Part shown: positions 7,642-16,735 of the stretch, one piece after another
Layout of the letters: every line of letters starts with the position of its first letter
Numbering within the stretch: position 1 is the stretch's first letter
DNA from: Pricia antarctica
Lineage (GTDB): Bacteria; Bacteroidota; Bacteroidia; Flavobacteriales; Flavobacteriaceae
Length of the DNA stretch: 64,000 bases
Assembly (NCBI RefSeq): GCF_900101815.1
Contig: NZ_FNAO01000002.1
Location: forward strand, 1-64,000
Direction of reading: 5' to 3'
The notes under the pieces: model-generated
Databases searched by the model: none
What the model saw: the letters and a program-made list of their open reading frames with translations, nothing else
Told to the model about the DNA's origin: nothing
Made by a program: the position numbers and the translations under genes

Positions 7642-8708
7642 ATGAAACATAAAATAAACCCCGGGGTTGCAACGGGTAATGAAGTACAGGAAATTTTTAG
7701 ATATGCTAAAAAAAATGGATTTGGGTTGCCGACCGTAAATGCCATCGGGTCCAACACCCTCAATGCGATACTGGAAACGGCTGCCCGTTTAAATTTTCCA
7801 GTGATAATTCAATTTTCGAACGGTGGAGCTCAGTTCAATGCCGGTAAAGGATTGTCAAACAAAAACCAAAATGCTGCGATACTGGGAGCCGTTGCAGGTG
7901 CCAAACATGTAGACAAATTAGTAAAAGCCTATGGTCAATGGTAATCTTACATACCGATCATTACGCAAAAAAATTATTGCTTTGGATTGATGGACTTTTG
8001 GATGCTAGTGAGCAAAACTATAAGCTTAAGGGTAGACCGTTGTTCAGTTCACATATAATTGATCATTCAGAAGAGCCTTTAGAACAGAACGTTTCATTTT
8101 GTAAAGAATACCTAAAGAGAATGAGTAAAATGGGTATGACCCTTGAAATAGAATTGGGCATTACCGGAGGTGAAGTAGATGGGGGCGAAAATTCAGATGT
8201 CGACGATTCTAAGTTCTATACGCAGCCAGAAGAAGTGGTATACGCTTATGAAGAGCTTTCGAAAATAAGCCCGCAATTTACGTTAGCTACCGCTTTCGGA
8301 AACGTTAATGGTGTCTACAAACTAGGAAATGTAAAACTCACTCCTAAAATCCTTCAAAACACTCAAGACGTTGTAACAAAAAAATATGGTGTAGAATATA
8401 ACCCTATTGATTTTGTATTCCATGGTGGTTCAGGCTCTAGTTTGCAAGAAATACGGGAGGCCAATGGTTACGGAACAATTAAAATGAATGTAGACACTGA
8501 CTGACAATACGCTTTTTTAATGGGTACTAGGGATTATATTCAAGAAAATAAAAATTACCTATAGTCTCAACTAGGAAACCCTAATGGCCCCGATGAGCCA
8601 ACTAAAAAGTTTTATGACCCGCGAGTTCGGCTTAGAGTAGGTGAAAAAACATTGAGCGAACGCCTAAAGAAAGCTTTTGAGGACTTAAACAACGTTAATG
8701 CGCTGTAA
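7642..8708 (+). pseudogene. Class II fructose-bisphosphate aldolase, broken
   Basis: Homologous over its full length to class II (zinc) fructose-bisphosphate aldolase (about 355 residues). The ATG at 7642 opens an N-terminus with the family's NAIGSNTLNAILE region. Three lesions are visible: a frameshift around 7935 just before the zinc-binding VILHTDH motif, an in-frame TGA at 8502 where the family has N-[VI]-D-T-D-T-Q, and a TAG in the segment after. The reading frame then continues to a natural TAA at 8706 (KALEDLN-like end). Metal and substrate motifs (TDH, ELGITGGEVDG, FHGGSGS) persist, so decay is recent. The histidine after TDH is also replaced by tyrosine (TDHY where TDHC/A is usual). 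It lies divergent to the frameshifted PfkB kinase. Confidence 0.9.
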
Positions 8709-8764
8709 TTAACCATTCCCTTAATAATGCTTTTAAAGTTGGGTTTATAAAAAATGTCGAACTC

Positions 8765-11023
8765 ATGAGATTTCTTTTTCTTTTAATCTTGCTAATACTT
8801 TTCGCATTTGGAAATGCCCAAAACCTTCCTGGAATAAAACTGGAGATTAAAAAATTAGAGGGAGAAATTGTCTTGGACGGGGTCTTGGATGAACCAAGTT
8901 GGAAAGATGCGGATGTAGCAAAAGATTGGTATCAGAATTTTCCGGTGGACAGCCTACCCTCGCCTTTCCAAACGGAAGCACGCTTAACCTTCAATGACGA
9001 GTTTATATACGTTTCCTTTGTTTGTTTTGACGATGACACCCCAGATGTGGTCAGCACGTTACGTCGAGATTTCAACTATCCGCTTAATGATAATGTCTCT
9101 TTCATCTTTGGGCCATACAATGATCGTTTGAACGGCTATTTTTTTAATGTTACGGCCGCCGGGGCAAAAAGGGACGGAACGGTATCCAGCGGGGGAATTG
9201 GTGAAAACGCTTTCAATATCTATTGGGACAATAAGTGGTATTCTGAAGTGAAAAGGTACAAGGATCGATGGATTGTAGAAATGGCCATACCTTTTAAAAG
9301 CCTTAAGTATAAAAGTGACTTAAAGGAGTGGAACGTTACATTTGACAGACTTGATAAAAAAAGAAATATAAAGTCTGCTTGGGTACGCACTCCACGCCAA
9401 TTCTACACGGGTACCTTTGCTTATGCGGGTCAGTTGGTGTGGGAAGACCCGATTCCTGAGGCCAAAACAAATATTTCTCTTATTCCTTACGTATCAGGTG
9501 GCTGGTTTGAAGACAGGGAGGTAAGTCCAATTGAATCCTCTACCCAACTACAGACCGGTTTCGATGCCAAGGTAGGCATAAACCCCTCAATGAATCTGGA
9601 TATTACCGTGAACCCTGATTTCTCACAAATTGAAGTGGATGAGCAAATTCTTAATCTGTCCAGATTTGAATTTCAGTTCCCGGAACGAAGACAGTTCTTC
9701 TTAGAAAATGCAGACCTTTTTGCAAATGCAGGTTTTGAGTCGGCCAGACCATTTTTTTCAAGACGTATTGGCATTGTTCAGGACACTTCAGGTATTTCCC
9801 AAATAGTACCTATTCTGTATGGTGCCAGGCTTAGTGGAACCTTAAATGAAAAATGGCGTTTGGGAGCCATGAATATGCAAACGAAGGAAATGTTGGACTT
9901 GGGACTGCCGGCCCAGAACTATACCGTCGCCACTGTGCAAAGAATGTTCTGGGAACAGTCGAGTATTTCCATGACTTTTGTGAACAAACAAAGTTTGGGT
10001 GTACAAGAAAGTGATTCTCTAATCTACTTTCACCCAAGCATTTTCTTCAAAGCGAACGGAGAAAATATTCTAAGACCCAACACGTACAACAGGGTAATCG
10101 ATGCCGATCTTGTACTCAGAAGCAAGGACAATAAATGGTATCATAGTTCATTTTTGGCAAAATCCTTCGATGCCATGAATACGGCAAAGACCCTATCGGG
10201 CTCCGCCTTTTTTCAATATGCAGACCGCAATCTAAATGCAAATGTGGGCACCTTCTTTGTTAATGAAAACTTTAATGCGGAAGTGGGTTTTGTCCCTGGA
10301 AGCACTGTTTATCCAGGACAAATTGGCTATTATTCCGAAGTAGGCTATAAAATATACCCAAATAGTAAAACTGTTCTTTCCACCGGTCCAAAGGCGGGAA
10401 TAAACACCATATATCTGCCCGATGGAACCTTGGCAGACCGTGAATACACCCTTGGCTATACCTTGGATTTTAAAAATTCCGCAAACTTAATAATCGATTA
10501 TAAAAATATCTTTCAACAACTGACACTTGATTTTAGCCCGGTTAATAATACCGAGAACAAATTCTTCAAAGGGGAAAAATTTCAATGGAATACCATTTCA
10601 GCCACCTATCAAAGTAATACGACCCGAAAATTCAATTTTTTATTGAACTCTACCTATGGTGGGTTTTACAATGGCACGAATCTGAATTTGGGAGGCGAGT
10701 TTAATATGCGCTTTCAGCCTTACGTGAATGTTACTATGCGCTTTGACTACAACAATCTTAAGTTACCGGACAATTACGGAGATGAAGAATTATTTCTTCT
10801 GGGTCCTAAACTAGACGTGAACTTTACTGACAAAATATTCTTCACCGGATTTTACCAATATAATAATTTGAGTGATAATATGAATTTGAACGCCAGATTG
10901 CAATGGCGCTACAAACCAGCGTCAGATTTCTTTATCGTTTATACAGAAAATTATTTCCCCGCAAATTTTACTAGCAAAAATCGTGCATTGATATTTAAAC
11001 TTACCTATTGGTTGAACCTTTAG
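8765..11023 (+). CDS. DUF5916 outer-membrane protein with CBM9-like domain
   Basis: Predicted outer-membrane protein of 752 residues. A signal peptide (cleavage after about residue 19, FGNAQ) precedes a carbohydrate-binding-module-9-like domain (about 30-215; note VLDGVLDEPSW near the start). The DUF5916 region follows, rich in alternating beta strands (about 235-752) and ending with an aromatic strand (LIFKLTYWLNL) typical of barrels inserted by the BAM complex. The function of DUF5916 proteins is not established; the CBM9-like part suggests sugar contact. It is full length with no lesions. It sits alone between a dead aldolase and the GMC oxidoreductase and is noticeably more AT-rich than the latter. 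Confidence 0.85.
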   Translation: MRFLFLLILLILFAFGNAQNLPGIKLEIKKLEGEIVLDGVLDEPSWKDADVAKDWYQNFPVDSLPSPFQTEARLTFNDEFIYVSFVCFDDDTPDVVSTLRRDFNYPLNDNVSFIFGPYNDRLNGYFFNVTAAGAKRDGTVSSGGIGENAFNIYWDNKWYSEVKRYKDRWIVEMAIPFKSLKYKSDLKEWNVTFDRLDKKRNIKSAWVRTPRQFYTGTFAYAGQLVWEDPIPEAKTNISLIPYVSGGWFEDREVSPIESSTQLQTGFDAKVGINPSMNLDITVNPDFSQIEVDEQILNLSRFEFQFPERRQFFLENADLFANAGFESARPFFSRRIGIVQDTSGISQIVPILYGARLSGTLNEKWRLGAMNMQTKEMLDLGLPAQNYTVATVQRMFWEQSSISMTFVNKQSLGVQESDSLIYFHPSIFFKANGENILRPNTYNRVIDADLVLRSKDNKWYHSSFLAKSFDAMNTAKTLSGSAFFQYADRNLNANVGTFFVNENFNAEVGFVPGSTVYPGQIGYYSEVGYKIYPNSKTVLSTGPKAGINTIYLPDGTLADREYTLGYTLDFKNSANLIIDYKNIFQQLTLDFSPVNNTENKFFKGEKFQWNTISATYQSNTTRKFNFLLNSTYGGFYNGTNLNLGGEFNMRFQPYVNVTMRFDYNNLKLPDNYGDEELFLLGPKLDVNFTDKIFFTGFYQYNNLSDNMNLNARLQWRYKPASDFFIVYTENYFPANFTSKNRALIFKLTYWLNL

Positions 11024-11204
11024 ATTTTGTGCCCAATAAAAGTTTAAATAACCGATTCATAATTTCCCTTTTTAAACCTCAAAGCACTGGTTCATATGTG
11101 TCAATCTAATGGTTGTAAATTTTTTGTAACAATCATGTTATAAAAGAAAGAGATAAAATCATTTCATTAGAAACATCTATCATTTATCTTGGACCAAATT
11201 AAAA

Positions 11205-12923
11205 ATGGATCATTTAAATCGAATGAAAGATTCTGAACAAACCTATGATGCCATAGTAATCGGTTCCGGTATATCTGGCGGATGGGCCGCAAAGGAGCTC
11301 TGCGAAAAAGGACTAAAGACCTTGGTGCTGGAGCGGGGCCGCGACGTGCAGCATATCAAGGACTACCCGACGGCCCACATGGATACATGGGATTTTAAAT
11401 ACAGGAAACGTATGACCCGGGAGTTCTATGAAAAGAACCCCCTGATCACCAAGGCGTCAGGGTTCGACGATAGCACCGACCATTTTTTCATCCGGGACGA
11501 CGACCACCCCTACGTACAGGAAAAGCCCTTTGATTGGATCCGTGGCTATCAGGTCGGCGGAAAATCTTTGATCTGGGGCCGGGCATGCCAAAGATGGAGC
11601 GATGAAGAGTTCAAGGCGCCCCACAAGTTCGGATACGGTATAGAATGGCCCATCGGCTATGACGATGTGGCCCCTTGGTATTCACATGTGGAAAAGTTTG
11701 TTGGGATCTGCGGAAACAGAGACGGCCTCGAGTCCATGCCCGACGGCGAGTTCCTACCCCCATTCGATTTCAACTGTGTCGAGGAACATATGCGCGATAC
11801 GATCGACGAGCACTATCCCGACCGGCATCTGGTGCATGGAAGATGGGCCCACTTGTCGGAACCAACCGAAATCCATAAGCAACAGAACCGTTCAAAATGC
11901 CAGGCACGCGTACTCTGTATGCGTGGCTGTCCTTTCGGGGCTTATTTCAGCAGCAATTCGTCGACTCTGCCCTGGGCCGCCAATACGGGCAACCTTACCA
12001 TCCGTCCCTTTTCCGTGGTGCATTCAATACTTTACGACGAAAAGACCGGAAAGGCCTCCGGGGTCAAGGTAATAGATACCAACACGCACGAAGAGATTAT
12101 ATATAACGCACGGATCATTTTCCTGAATGCCTCGGCACTCAACTCCACCCTGGTCCTGCTGAATTCCAAGTCGGACCGTTTTCCCAACGGACTGGGGAAC
12201 GATAGTGGTGTTCTGGGAAAATATATCTGTTTCCATAACTATCGGGGCCATTTGAATGGAAAAATGCCTGGATATCGCGATGTATACATGTACGGGAAGA
12301 ACCCCGTAGAATCGATAATCGCGAACTACCGTAATTTCAAGGAGCAGGAAATGGACTATTTTGGAGGTTTTACCACGTTCTGCGGGGCATACCGGCCAAG
12401 GGCGGATGAACGGGAGAACAGTGACGAACAGATTGGGGCCGATTTCAAGAAAGCCATAAGCGAACCGGATGACTGGCATATCTATATGTACATTCAAGGG
12501 GAAACCATTCCAAAGGCTTCGAACCGCGTATACCTAAGTCCCGACAAAAAGGACAAATGGGGCATCCCCCTGTTGGTAACCGACGTAGCGTACGATGAAA
12601 ACGACGAAAAGATGTTGGCTGACTTTCTGGAACAGAGTAGGGTCATGATGGAAAAATTCGGGTGTACCGACATTACAGCGGTGGATAACGGCCAGGCCCC
12701 GGGACTTGATATCCACGAGATGGGAGGTGCCCGAATGGGGAAAAGCCCCGAGGATTCGATTCTGAACGAATGGAACCAGTTGCACAACTGTAAGAACGTG
12801 TTCGTGACCGATGGTGCCTGTATGGCCAGTACCGGAAACCAGAGCCCATCCATCCTGTACATGGCGCTGACGGCACGTGCCGCCGCTTATGCGGTGGACC
12901 AATTCAAAAAAGGAATATTATAA
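11205..12923 (+). CDS. GMC oxidoreductase (FAD-dependent glucose/glucoside dehydrogenase-like, catalytic subunit)
   Basis: Flavoprotein dehydrogenase of the glucose-methanol-choline family, 572 residues. The FAD Rossmann motif VIGSGISGG is at 18-26. C-terminal active-site motifs are DIHEMGGARMG and STGNQSPS. A cysteine set C232-x5-C238-x3-C242 (in SKCQARVLCMRGCPFG) has the same spacing as I recall for the [3Fe-4S] ligands of the bacterial FAD-glucose dehydrogenase alpha subunit. There is no signal peptide; such subunits are exported by hitch-hiking on a Tat-targeted small subunit, and a gene for that partner follows at 13346. Between them lies a gutted Gfo/Idh/MocA gene. A paralog is at 58141-59844. 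The gene is visibly richer in G+C than those to its left. Substrate uncertain; glucoside 3-dehydrogenase is a reasonable guess. Confidence 0.88.
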   Translation: MDHLNRMKDSEQTYDAIVIGSGISGGWAAKELCEKGLKTLVLERGRDVQHIKDYPTAHMDTWDFKYRKRMTREFYEKNPLITKASGFDDSTDHFFIRDDDHPYVQEKPFDWIRGYQVGGKSLIWGRACQRWSDEEFKAPHKFGYGIEWPIGYDDVAPWYSHVEKFVGICGNRDGLESMPDGEFLPPFDFNCVEEHMRDTIDEHYPDRHLVHGRWAHLSEPTEIHKQQNRSKCQARVLCMRGCPFGAYFSSNSSTLPWAANTGNLTIRPFSVVHSILYDEKTGKASGVKVIDTNTHEEIIYNARIIFLNASALNSTLVLLNSKSDRFPNGLGNDSGVLGKYICFHNYRGHLNGKMPGYRDVYMYGKNPVESIIANYRNFKEQEMDYFGGFTTFCGAYRPRADERENSDEQIGADFKKAISEPDDWHIYMYIQGETIPKASNRVYLSPDKKDKWGIPLLVTDVAYDENDEKMLADFLEQSRVMMEKFGCTDITAVDNGQAPGLDIHEMGGARMGKSPEDSILNEWNQLHNCKNVFVTDGACMASTGNQSPSILYMALTARAAAYAVDQFKKGIL

Positions 12924-12933
12924 TGTACTATAT

Positions 12934-13349
12934 ATGGAGAAAAAGGTAGGAGTAGGCCTCATTGGATCACAATTTATATCCACCATACATTTTGAGTCTC
13001 TAACAACCGTGGCCGATGCGGAGGTCCTGGCGGTAATGTCCCCGACCCAGGCAAATGCCTCGGCATTTACCAAGGAACACGGTATACTCTATCAATTTAC
13101 GGACCTCGATGCGCTTCTGGCCATGGAACGAATCGATAGGGTCGTCATTGGCACGCCCATTTCACTGACTGCGTGAAGAACGACAGGGAGCCGCTGGTAA
13201 CAGGTGAGGACGGAAAGGCCGTGCTCGAGGTCATTTTCGCGGCCTATGAATTAGCGGGAACGGGAAGGAAAGTACAATTGCCCTTTACAACGGAAGTGGA
13301 AAAACCCTATAAAATTCGGAAAAAGACCTCAACAAATAGAACAGAATGA
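12934..13349 (+). pseudogene. Gfo/Idh/MocA oxidoreductase with internal deletion
   Basis: Starts at ATG 12934, 10 bp after the GMC gene, with a normal NAD(P)-binding N-terminus (VGVGLIGSQFIS, then a Rossmann domain of about 80 residues). Around 13160-13176 it breaks off and continues in another frame with the family's C-terminus (AVKNDREPLVTGEDGK-like stretch and a basic tail), ending at TGA 13347. About 230 residues of the middle, including the EKP motif and catalytic lysine/histidine region, are missing, so it cannot be functional and cannot be a sequencing artefact. Its stop overlaps the ATG of the next gene (ATGA), a relic of operon organisation. Confidence 0.88.
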
Positions 13350-13900
13350 AGCGAAGAAAGGCAATGGGCCTAACGGCCACAATCTTGGGCGGAACGATTA
13401 TCGGAACGGAACTTTTACTCTCGGGCTGTACCGACGGGGCGGAGCGTAGAACATCTTTTTCCGAATCCGATATCGTACTTTTGGACGAGCTCGGAGAAAC
13501 GATATTGCCGGCAACCGAGGGTTCCCCGGGGGCGAAGGCGGCAAAAGTTGGTGCATTTATAAAGAACATTGTAAACGATTGCTACAGCAAAAAAGAAAGG
13601 GGAACCTTTCTAAAGGGGATGGGGGAATTTGAACAATCGGTGAAGGAAACCTACTCGAAAGGGTTCTTGGAACTCGACAGGGTTCAACGGCACGAGCTTG
13701 TGGTCAAACTGGACAAGGAGGCTGAAAGTATCAATGACGGAATAGACACTCAATTCTATCCGATTGTGAAAATACTGGTCATCGAGGGATATTTTACATC
13801 CGAGCCCGGTCTTACAGGGGCATTGCGCTATAATCCTACCCCTGGAAAGTATATAGGGTGCGTTCCTTATATCGAAGGAGAGGGCTACATAGGGGGATAA
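13346..13900 (+). CDS. Gluconate 2-dehydrogenase subunit 3-like (GMC small subunit)
   Basis: Small partner subunit of membrane-bound FAD dehydrogenases. The 184 residues start with a Tat-like signal (MKRRKAMG, then a hydrophobic stretch) that ends in a possible lipobox LLSGC (C27). The mature part has the family signatures LDELGETILPATEGSPGAKAA at about 45-66 and EPGLTGALRYNPTPG near the end. In related complexes this subunit carries the catalytic subunit through the Tat pathway. The start overlaps the stop of the preceding pseudogene by ATGA. The GMC catalytic subunit is two genes upstream, which fits. No cytochrome subunit is seen in the window. Apparently intact, though slightly shorter than some relatives. 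Confidence 0.85.
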   Translation: MKRRKAMGLTATILGGTIIGTELLLSGCTDGAERRTSFSESDIVLLDELGETILPATEGSPGAKAAKVGAFIKNIVNDCYSKKERGTFLKGMGEFEQSVKETYSKGFLELDRVQRHELVVKLDKEAESINDGIDTQFYPIVKILVIEGYFTSEPGLTGALRYNPTPGKYIGCVPYIEGEGYIGG

Positions 13901-13927
13901 TAAACTTTTAAAAGGGCATGGTATTCC

Positions 13928-14224
13928 ATGAAAATACCATACTGTTCCCACTACGCTGAAATGTTCCAAAAAGCCGCAGGTTCCGTTCTCCCCGAACTTA
14001 GAGAAGTTCAGCAGAATTGGATTTGTACGGCCACCGGAAATTTGCCGATCGGGAACTATGATGCCCTGGTCCATGAATATAAAAAGACTCTAGGGAGTTT
14101 CGAGCAATTGGGCATCGTCAAGTTGGACGATTGGGGTGGAATCCCGATGGATTCGCCAAATTCCTGCGAGACCGTTATAAAAGAGACTATCCTGCTTCCA
14201 ATGTCAATTCCGGATGAAAGATAA
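13928..14224 (+). pseudogene. Truncated glucosamine-6-phosphate deaminase-like (NagB) fragment
   Basis: The 98 codons resemble the first part of NagB/SugarP-isomerase proteins (usually about 240-260 residues): the phosphate-binding TATGNLPIGNY motif at about 34-44 and the LDDWGGIPMDSPNSC segment with the catalytic aspartates at about 67-81. A stop at 14222 falls where the family continues (DERY-S-F); a lost base there (TAAGTTTC) would explain it. No downstream two-thirds is found. It follows the GMC small subunit by 27 bp in the same direction. Confidence 0.7.
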
Positions 14225-14612
14225 GTTTCATTGAAAAATGATAGCTTATATACAAGCTGGAATAATAATGAATTTATTCGGCCTTCAGAAATTATTTCCT
14301 AAGACAGAGTAGCAGGTCTTATGTAAAATTTGTGATGCCAGGATTTTATTGAATTCTCAAGTAAAAGTAACGGTACAGCCGTATGTTCGATCAATTGTCG
14401 GCTCCGATTAAAATTGGGAATCTAGATATTCAATAGAGTGAATACAGATTATATCGAGAGAAAGATTAATGGGATGTTTTCTTATCATCTTCCAGAGATA
14501 ATTTACGTTATGCTCTAGATCAGCAAATAATAGTAAAGGAAGAGCTGCTGAAGACCTAGAAAAAATGTACCTTCTACTATCGGATAAATAGAATAAGTCA
14601 AATAATAGTTCG
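14225..14612. other. Intergenic stretch, nothing recognised
   Basis: About 390 bases of low-complexity AT-rich DNA. Short pieces may be residue of the truncated NagB-like gene, but translation in all frames is soon interrupted and I recognise no domain, hairpin or repeat. Confidence 0.4.
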
Positions 14613-15218
14613 ATGCGAATAATACTAATTTTTACGATTATAATAACCTATTTTATGTCCAACTCAAATAAAAATATAGATAGTCCGACTACGGAAAATA
14701 ATAAGGTGAAATCTGACTCGACCAGAACAATGCTTTACAGCTTTCTTGAACAAGGCAAAGGTAAGTGGCGTGTGCAAGATGATGTCGTTATGGGAGGCCG
14801 CTCCGATAGCCAGTTAAAGATTACGGAAAATAATCATGCCCATTTTTATGGACGCGTCTCTTTGGAAAATGATGGCGGTTTTTGTTCGATCCACCAAACT
14901 ATGGAAAAGAACCCTTACCGTATCCCTGATAAATCAAAGGCGTTTTTATTACGTTTGAAAGGAGATGGCAAAGATTACAACTTTCGCGTCAGGACAAAAA
15001 ACGGACGTCACTCCTATGGTTTTACATTTTCTACAAAAGGTGACGGTTATTGGGAAAGCATCTCTATTCCTTTTAATATGATGGAAGCTTCGTACCATGG
15101 AGAACCGGTGGAAGTACCTAATTATGCTGGAGAAAATGTCATGGAAATGCAATTATTGATTGGTAACCAAAAAGAAGAAACTTTCGAAATTTTTATAGAA
15201 TCTATAGAGATTATCTGA
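14613..15218 (+). CDS. CIA30-family protein
   Basis: Protein of 201 residues with a C-terminal CIA30 (complex I intermediate-associated protein 30) beta-jelly-roll domain at about 40-200; landmarks are VQDDVVMGGRSDS and GFCSIHQT. A short hydrophobic N-terminus (MRIILIFTIIITYF) suggests export or anchoring; there is no lipobox cysteine. Bacterial CIA30 proteins are mostly uncharacterised; the fold is galactose-binding-like, and a sugar-related role is possible here. Alternative starts exist downstream (M at residue 40). It stands alone on the plus strand. Confidence 0.82.
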   Translation: MRIILIFTIIITYFMSNSNKNIDSPTTENNKVKSDSTRTMLYSFLEQGKGKWRVQDDVVMGGRSDSQLKITENNHAHFYGRVSLENDGGFCSIHQTMEKNPYRIPDKSKAFLLRLKGDGKDYNFRVRTKNGRHSYGFTFSTKGDGYWESISIPFNMMEASYHGEPVEVPNYAGENVMEMQLLIGNQKEETFEIFIESIEII

Positions 15219-15423
15219 TTTAGATATTTCTAAGAAAACTATGATCAAAAGTGACTTGGGACCTAATCGGCAGGAGACAGTTCCAAACCACTCCTTCACT
15301 TTATTTGTATCAAAATTCGGAAAAAGTCAGAAAGCAATACATTTATAAGACCCTAATTCAAAGTTTAAATAAAGGGTAATCTCGAAGGCCGGTGAACAGC
15401 ACAACTTCAAAAAAGATAGTAGT

Positions 15424-16269
15424 ATGGAAGTAATGACCTTAAATGACAACAATACCATGCCTAAGTTAGGTTTCGGCACCTATAAGTCCACCGAGCAAGA
15501 AGGGGTCGAAGCGGTGAAAACAGCATTGAAGGCGGGCTACCGACTGATCGACACTGCAGCCAAATATGAAAACGAAGAAGCCGTGGGCAAAGGTATCAGG
15601 GAAAGCGGTGTGGCCAGGGAGGAGATTTTTGTCACCACGAAATTATGGCGTGAAAAGCTGGGCTATGAAGAGACCAGGGCCGAACTTGATAGGTCATTGT
15701 CCAAATTGGGCCTTGACTATGTCGACCTCTATCTCATACACTGGCCCGCAAACAAAAAAAACTATTCGGATTGGCAAAAGACGAATGCGGATACTTGGCG
15801 GGCAATGGAGGAATTGCAGACCGAACGGAAAATCAAGTCCATAGGGGTGAGCAATTTTTGGCCGGAGCATCTGAACGCCCTTTTCCGAACGGCCAAGGTC
15901 GTACCTGCCGTCAATCAGATCGAGTACCATCCGGGCTATTGGCAAGCGGAACTGACCGAATTTTGTAAGGAGAGCGGGATTGCGGTCGAGTCCTGGTCAC
16001 CGCTGGCCAGGGGAAAGGTCTTTGACAACAACGTTTTGAAAGAAATTTCAAAAAAACATAACAAATCCGTTGCGCAGGTGTGCCTGCGCTGGATCTTACA
16101 AAATGATGTCATCGTAATCCCGAAATCCTCGACGCCGGAAAGGATCAGGGACAATATCGATGTGTTCGATTTTGAACTGACACAGGAAGAAATTAAACGT
16201 ATAGACGCCCTTCCGACCTTTGGTTTTAGTGGGGAACTGCCGAATATCTGGCCGGATAGGGTCTACTAG
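15424..16269 (+). CDS. Aldo/keto reductase
   Basis: Cytoplasmic NAD(P)H-dependent oxidoreductase of 281 residues with the AKR (alpha/beta)8 barrel. The catalytic tetrad is visible: D43, Y48 (DTAAKYENE), K73 (TTKLW) and H106 (LIHWPA). The coenzyme motif IPKSSTPERI lies near 237-246. Length is normal and the sequence intact. It is G+C-rich compared with the genes to the left. Followed after 32 bp by a truncated DoxX-like gene, suggesting a former two-gene unit. The substrate, a sugar aldehyde or other carbonyl, cannot be specified. Confidence 0.93.
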   Translation: MEVMTLNDNNTMPKLGFGTYKSTEQEGVEAVKTALKAGYRLIDTAAKYENEEAVGKGIRESGVAREEIFVTTKLWREKLGYEETRAELDRSLSKLGLDYVDLYLIHWPANKKNYSDWQKTNADTWRAMEELQTERKIKSIGVSNFWPEHLNALFRTAKVVPAVNQIEYHPGYWQAELTEFCKESGIAVESWSPLARGKVFDNNVLKEISKKHNKSVAQVCLRWILQNDVIVIPKSSTPERIRDNIDVFDFELTQEEIKRIDALPTFGFSGELPNIWPDRVY

Positions 16270-16301
16270 CATCCATCCCTGCATATCTTGGTGCAAAAAA
16301 G

Positions 16302-16508
16302 ATGAAACCGTTCTTTGTACTTATCGCAGTTTTCATACTGGCGCTACGCATCATCAAATGGGGTGGCGGTGCAAGGGACCTTCCCATTTCGGCCCGGATC
16401 GCAATGTCGTCAACGCTGGTCTTTACGGCAGTCGGCCATTTTGTGTTCGCGGAAGGGATGGCCATGATTGCCCCCCTTATAATGAGAAATATTTACCATG
16501 ACCATTGA
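16302..16508 (+). pseudogene. Truncated DoxX-like membrane protein
   Basis: Sixty-eight codons with two hydrophobic helices (MKPFFVLIAVFILALRII and IAMSSTLVFTAVGHFVFA). They resemble the first half of DoxX-family membrane proteins, which normally have about 110-130 residues and four helices. The reading ends soon after GHFVFAEGMAM in a non-homologous tail (NIYHDH). The rest of the family domain is not found in the next bases, so it is probably a truncated relic, or possibly a short functional membrane protein. Confidence 0.6.
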
Positions 16509-16735
16509 ATAAATATACAGTGCACGATAATTGCAACCATTGCACAAGTCCATTTTATCTACCTTTGAATTACTCATGTTTCACTCTCCACTTCTTAAAA
16601 CATCTTTACTGAAAATAAATCAAATATTGAAACGTGGTTGCGTTTCTCAATGATAATTCAGAAGGAACTTTTAAAAAGAGGTTTGAACATTTTACTTCGT
16701 TGTAATATGTTCGGCAAAACCAATTTCTATCAATA

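Noticed and set aside
12024-12902. Several long open frames on the minus strand across the GMC oxidoreductase gene
   Set aside because: They lie opposite a full-length gene with clear family motifs and a G+C-rich composition that leaves antisense frames open; none shows a recognisable domain.
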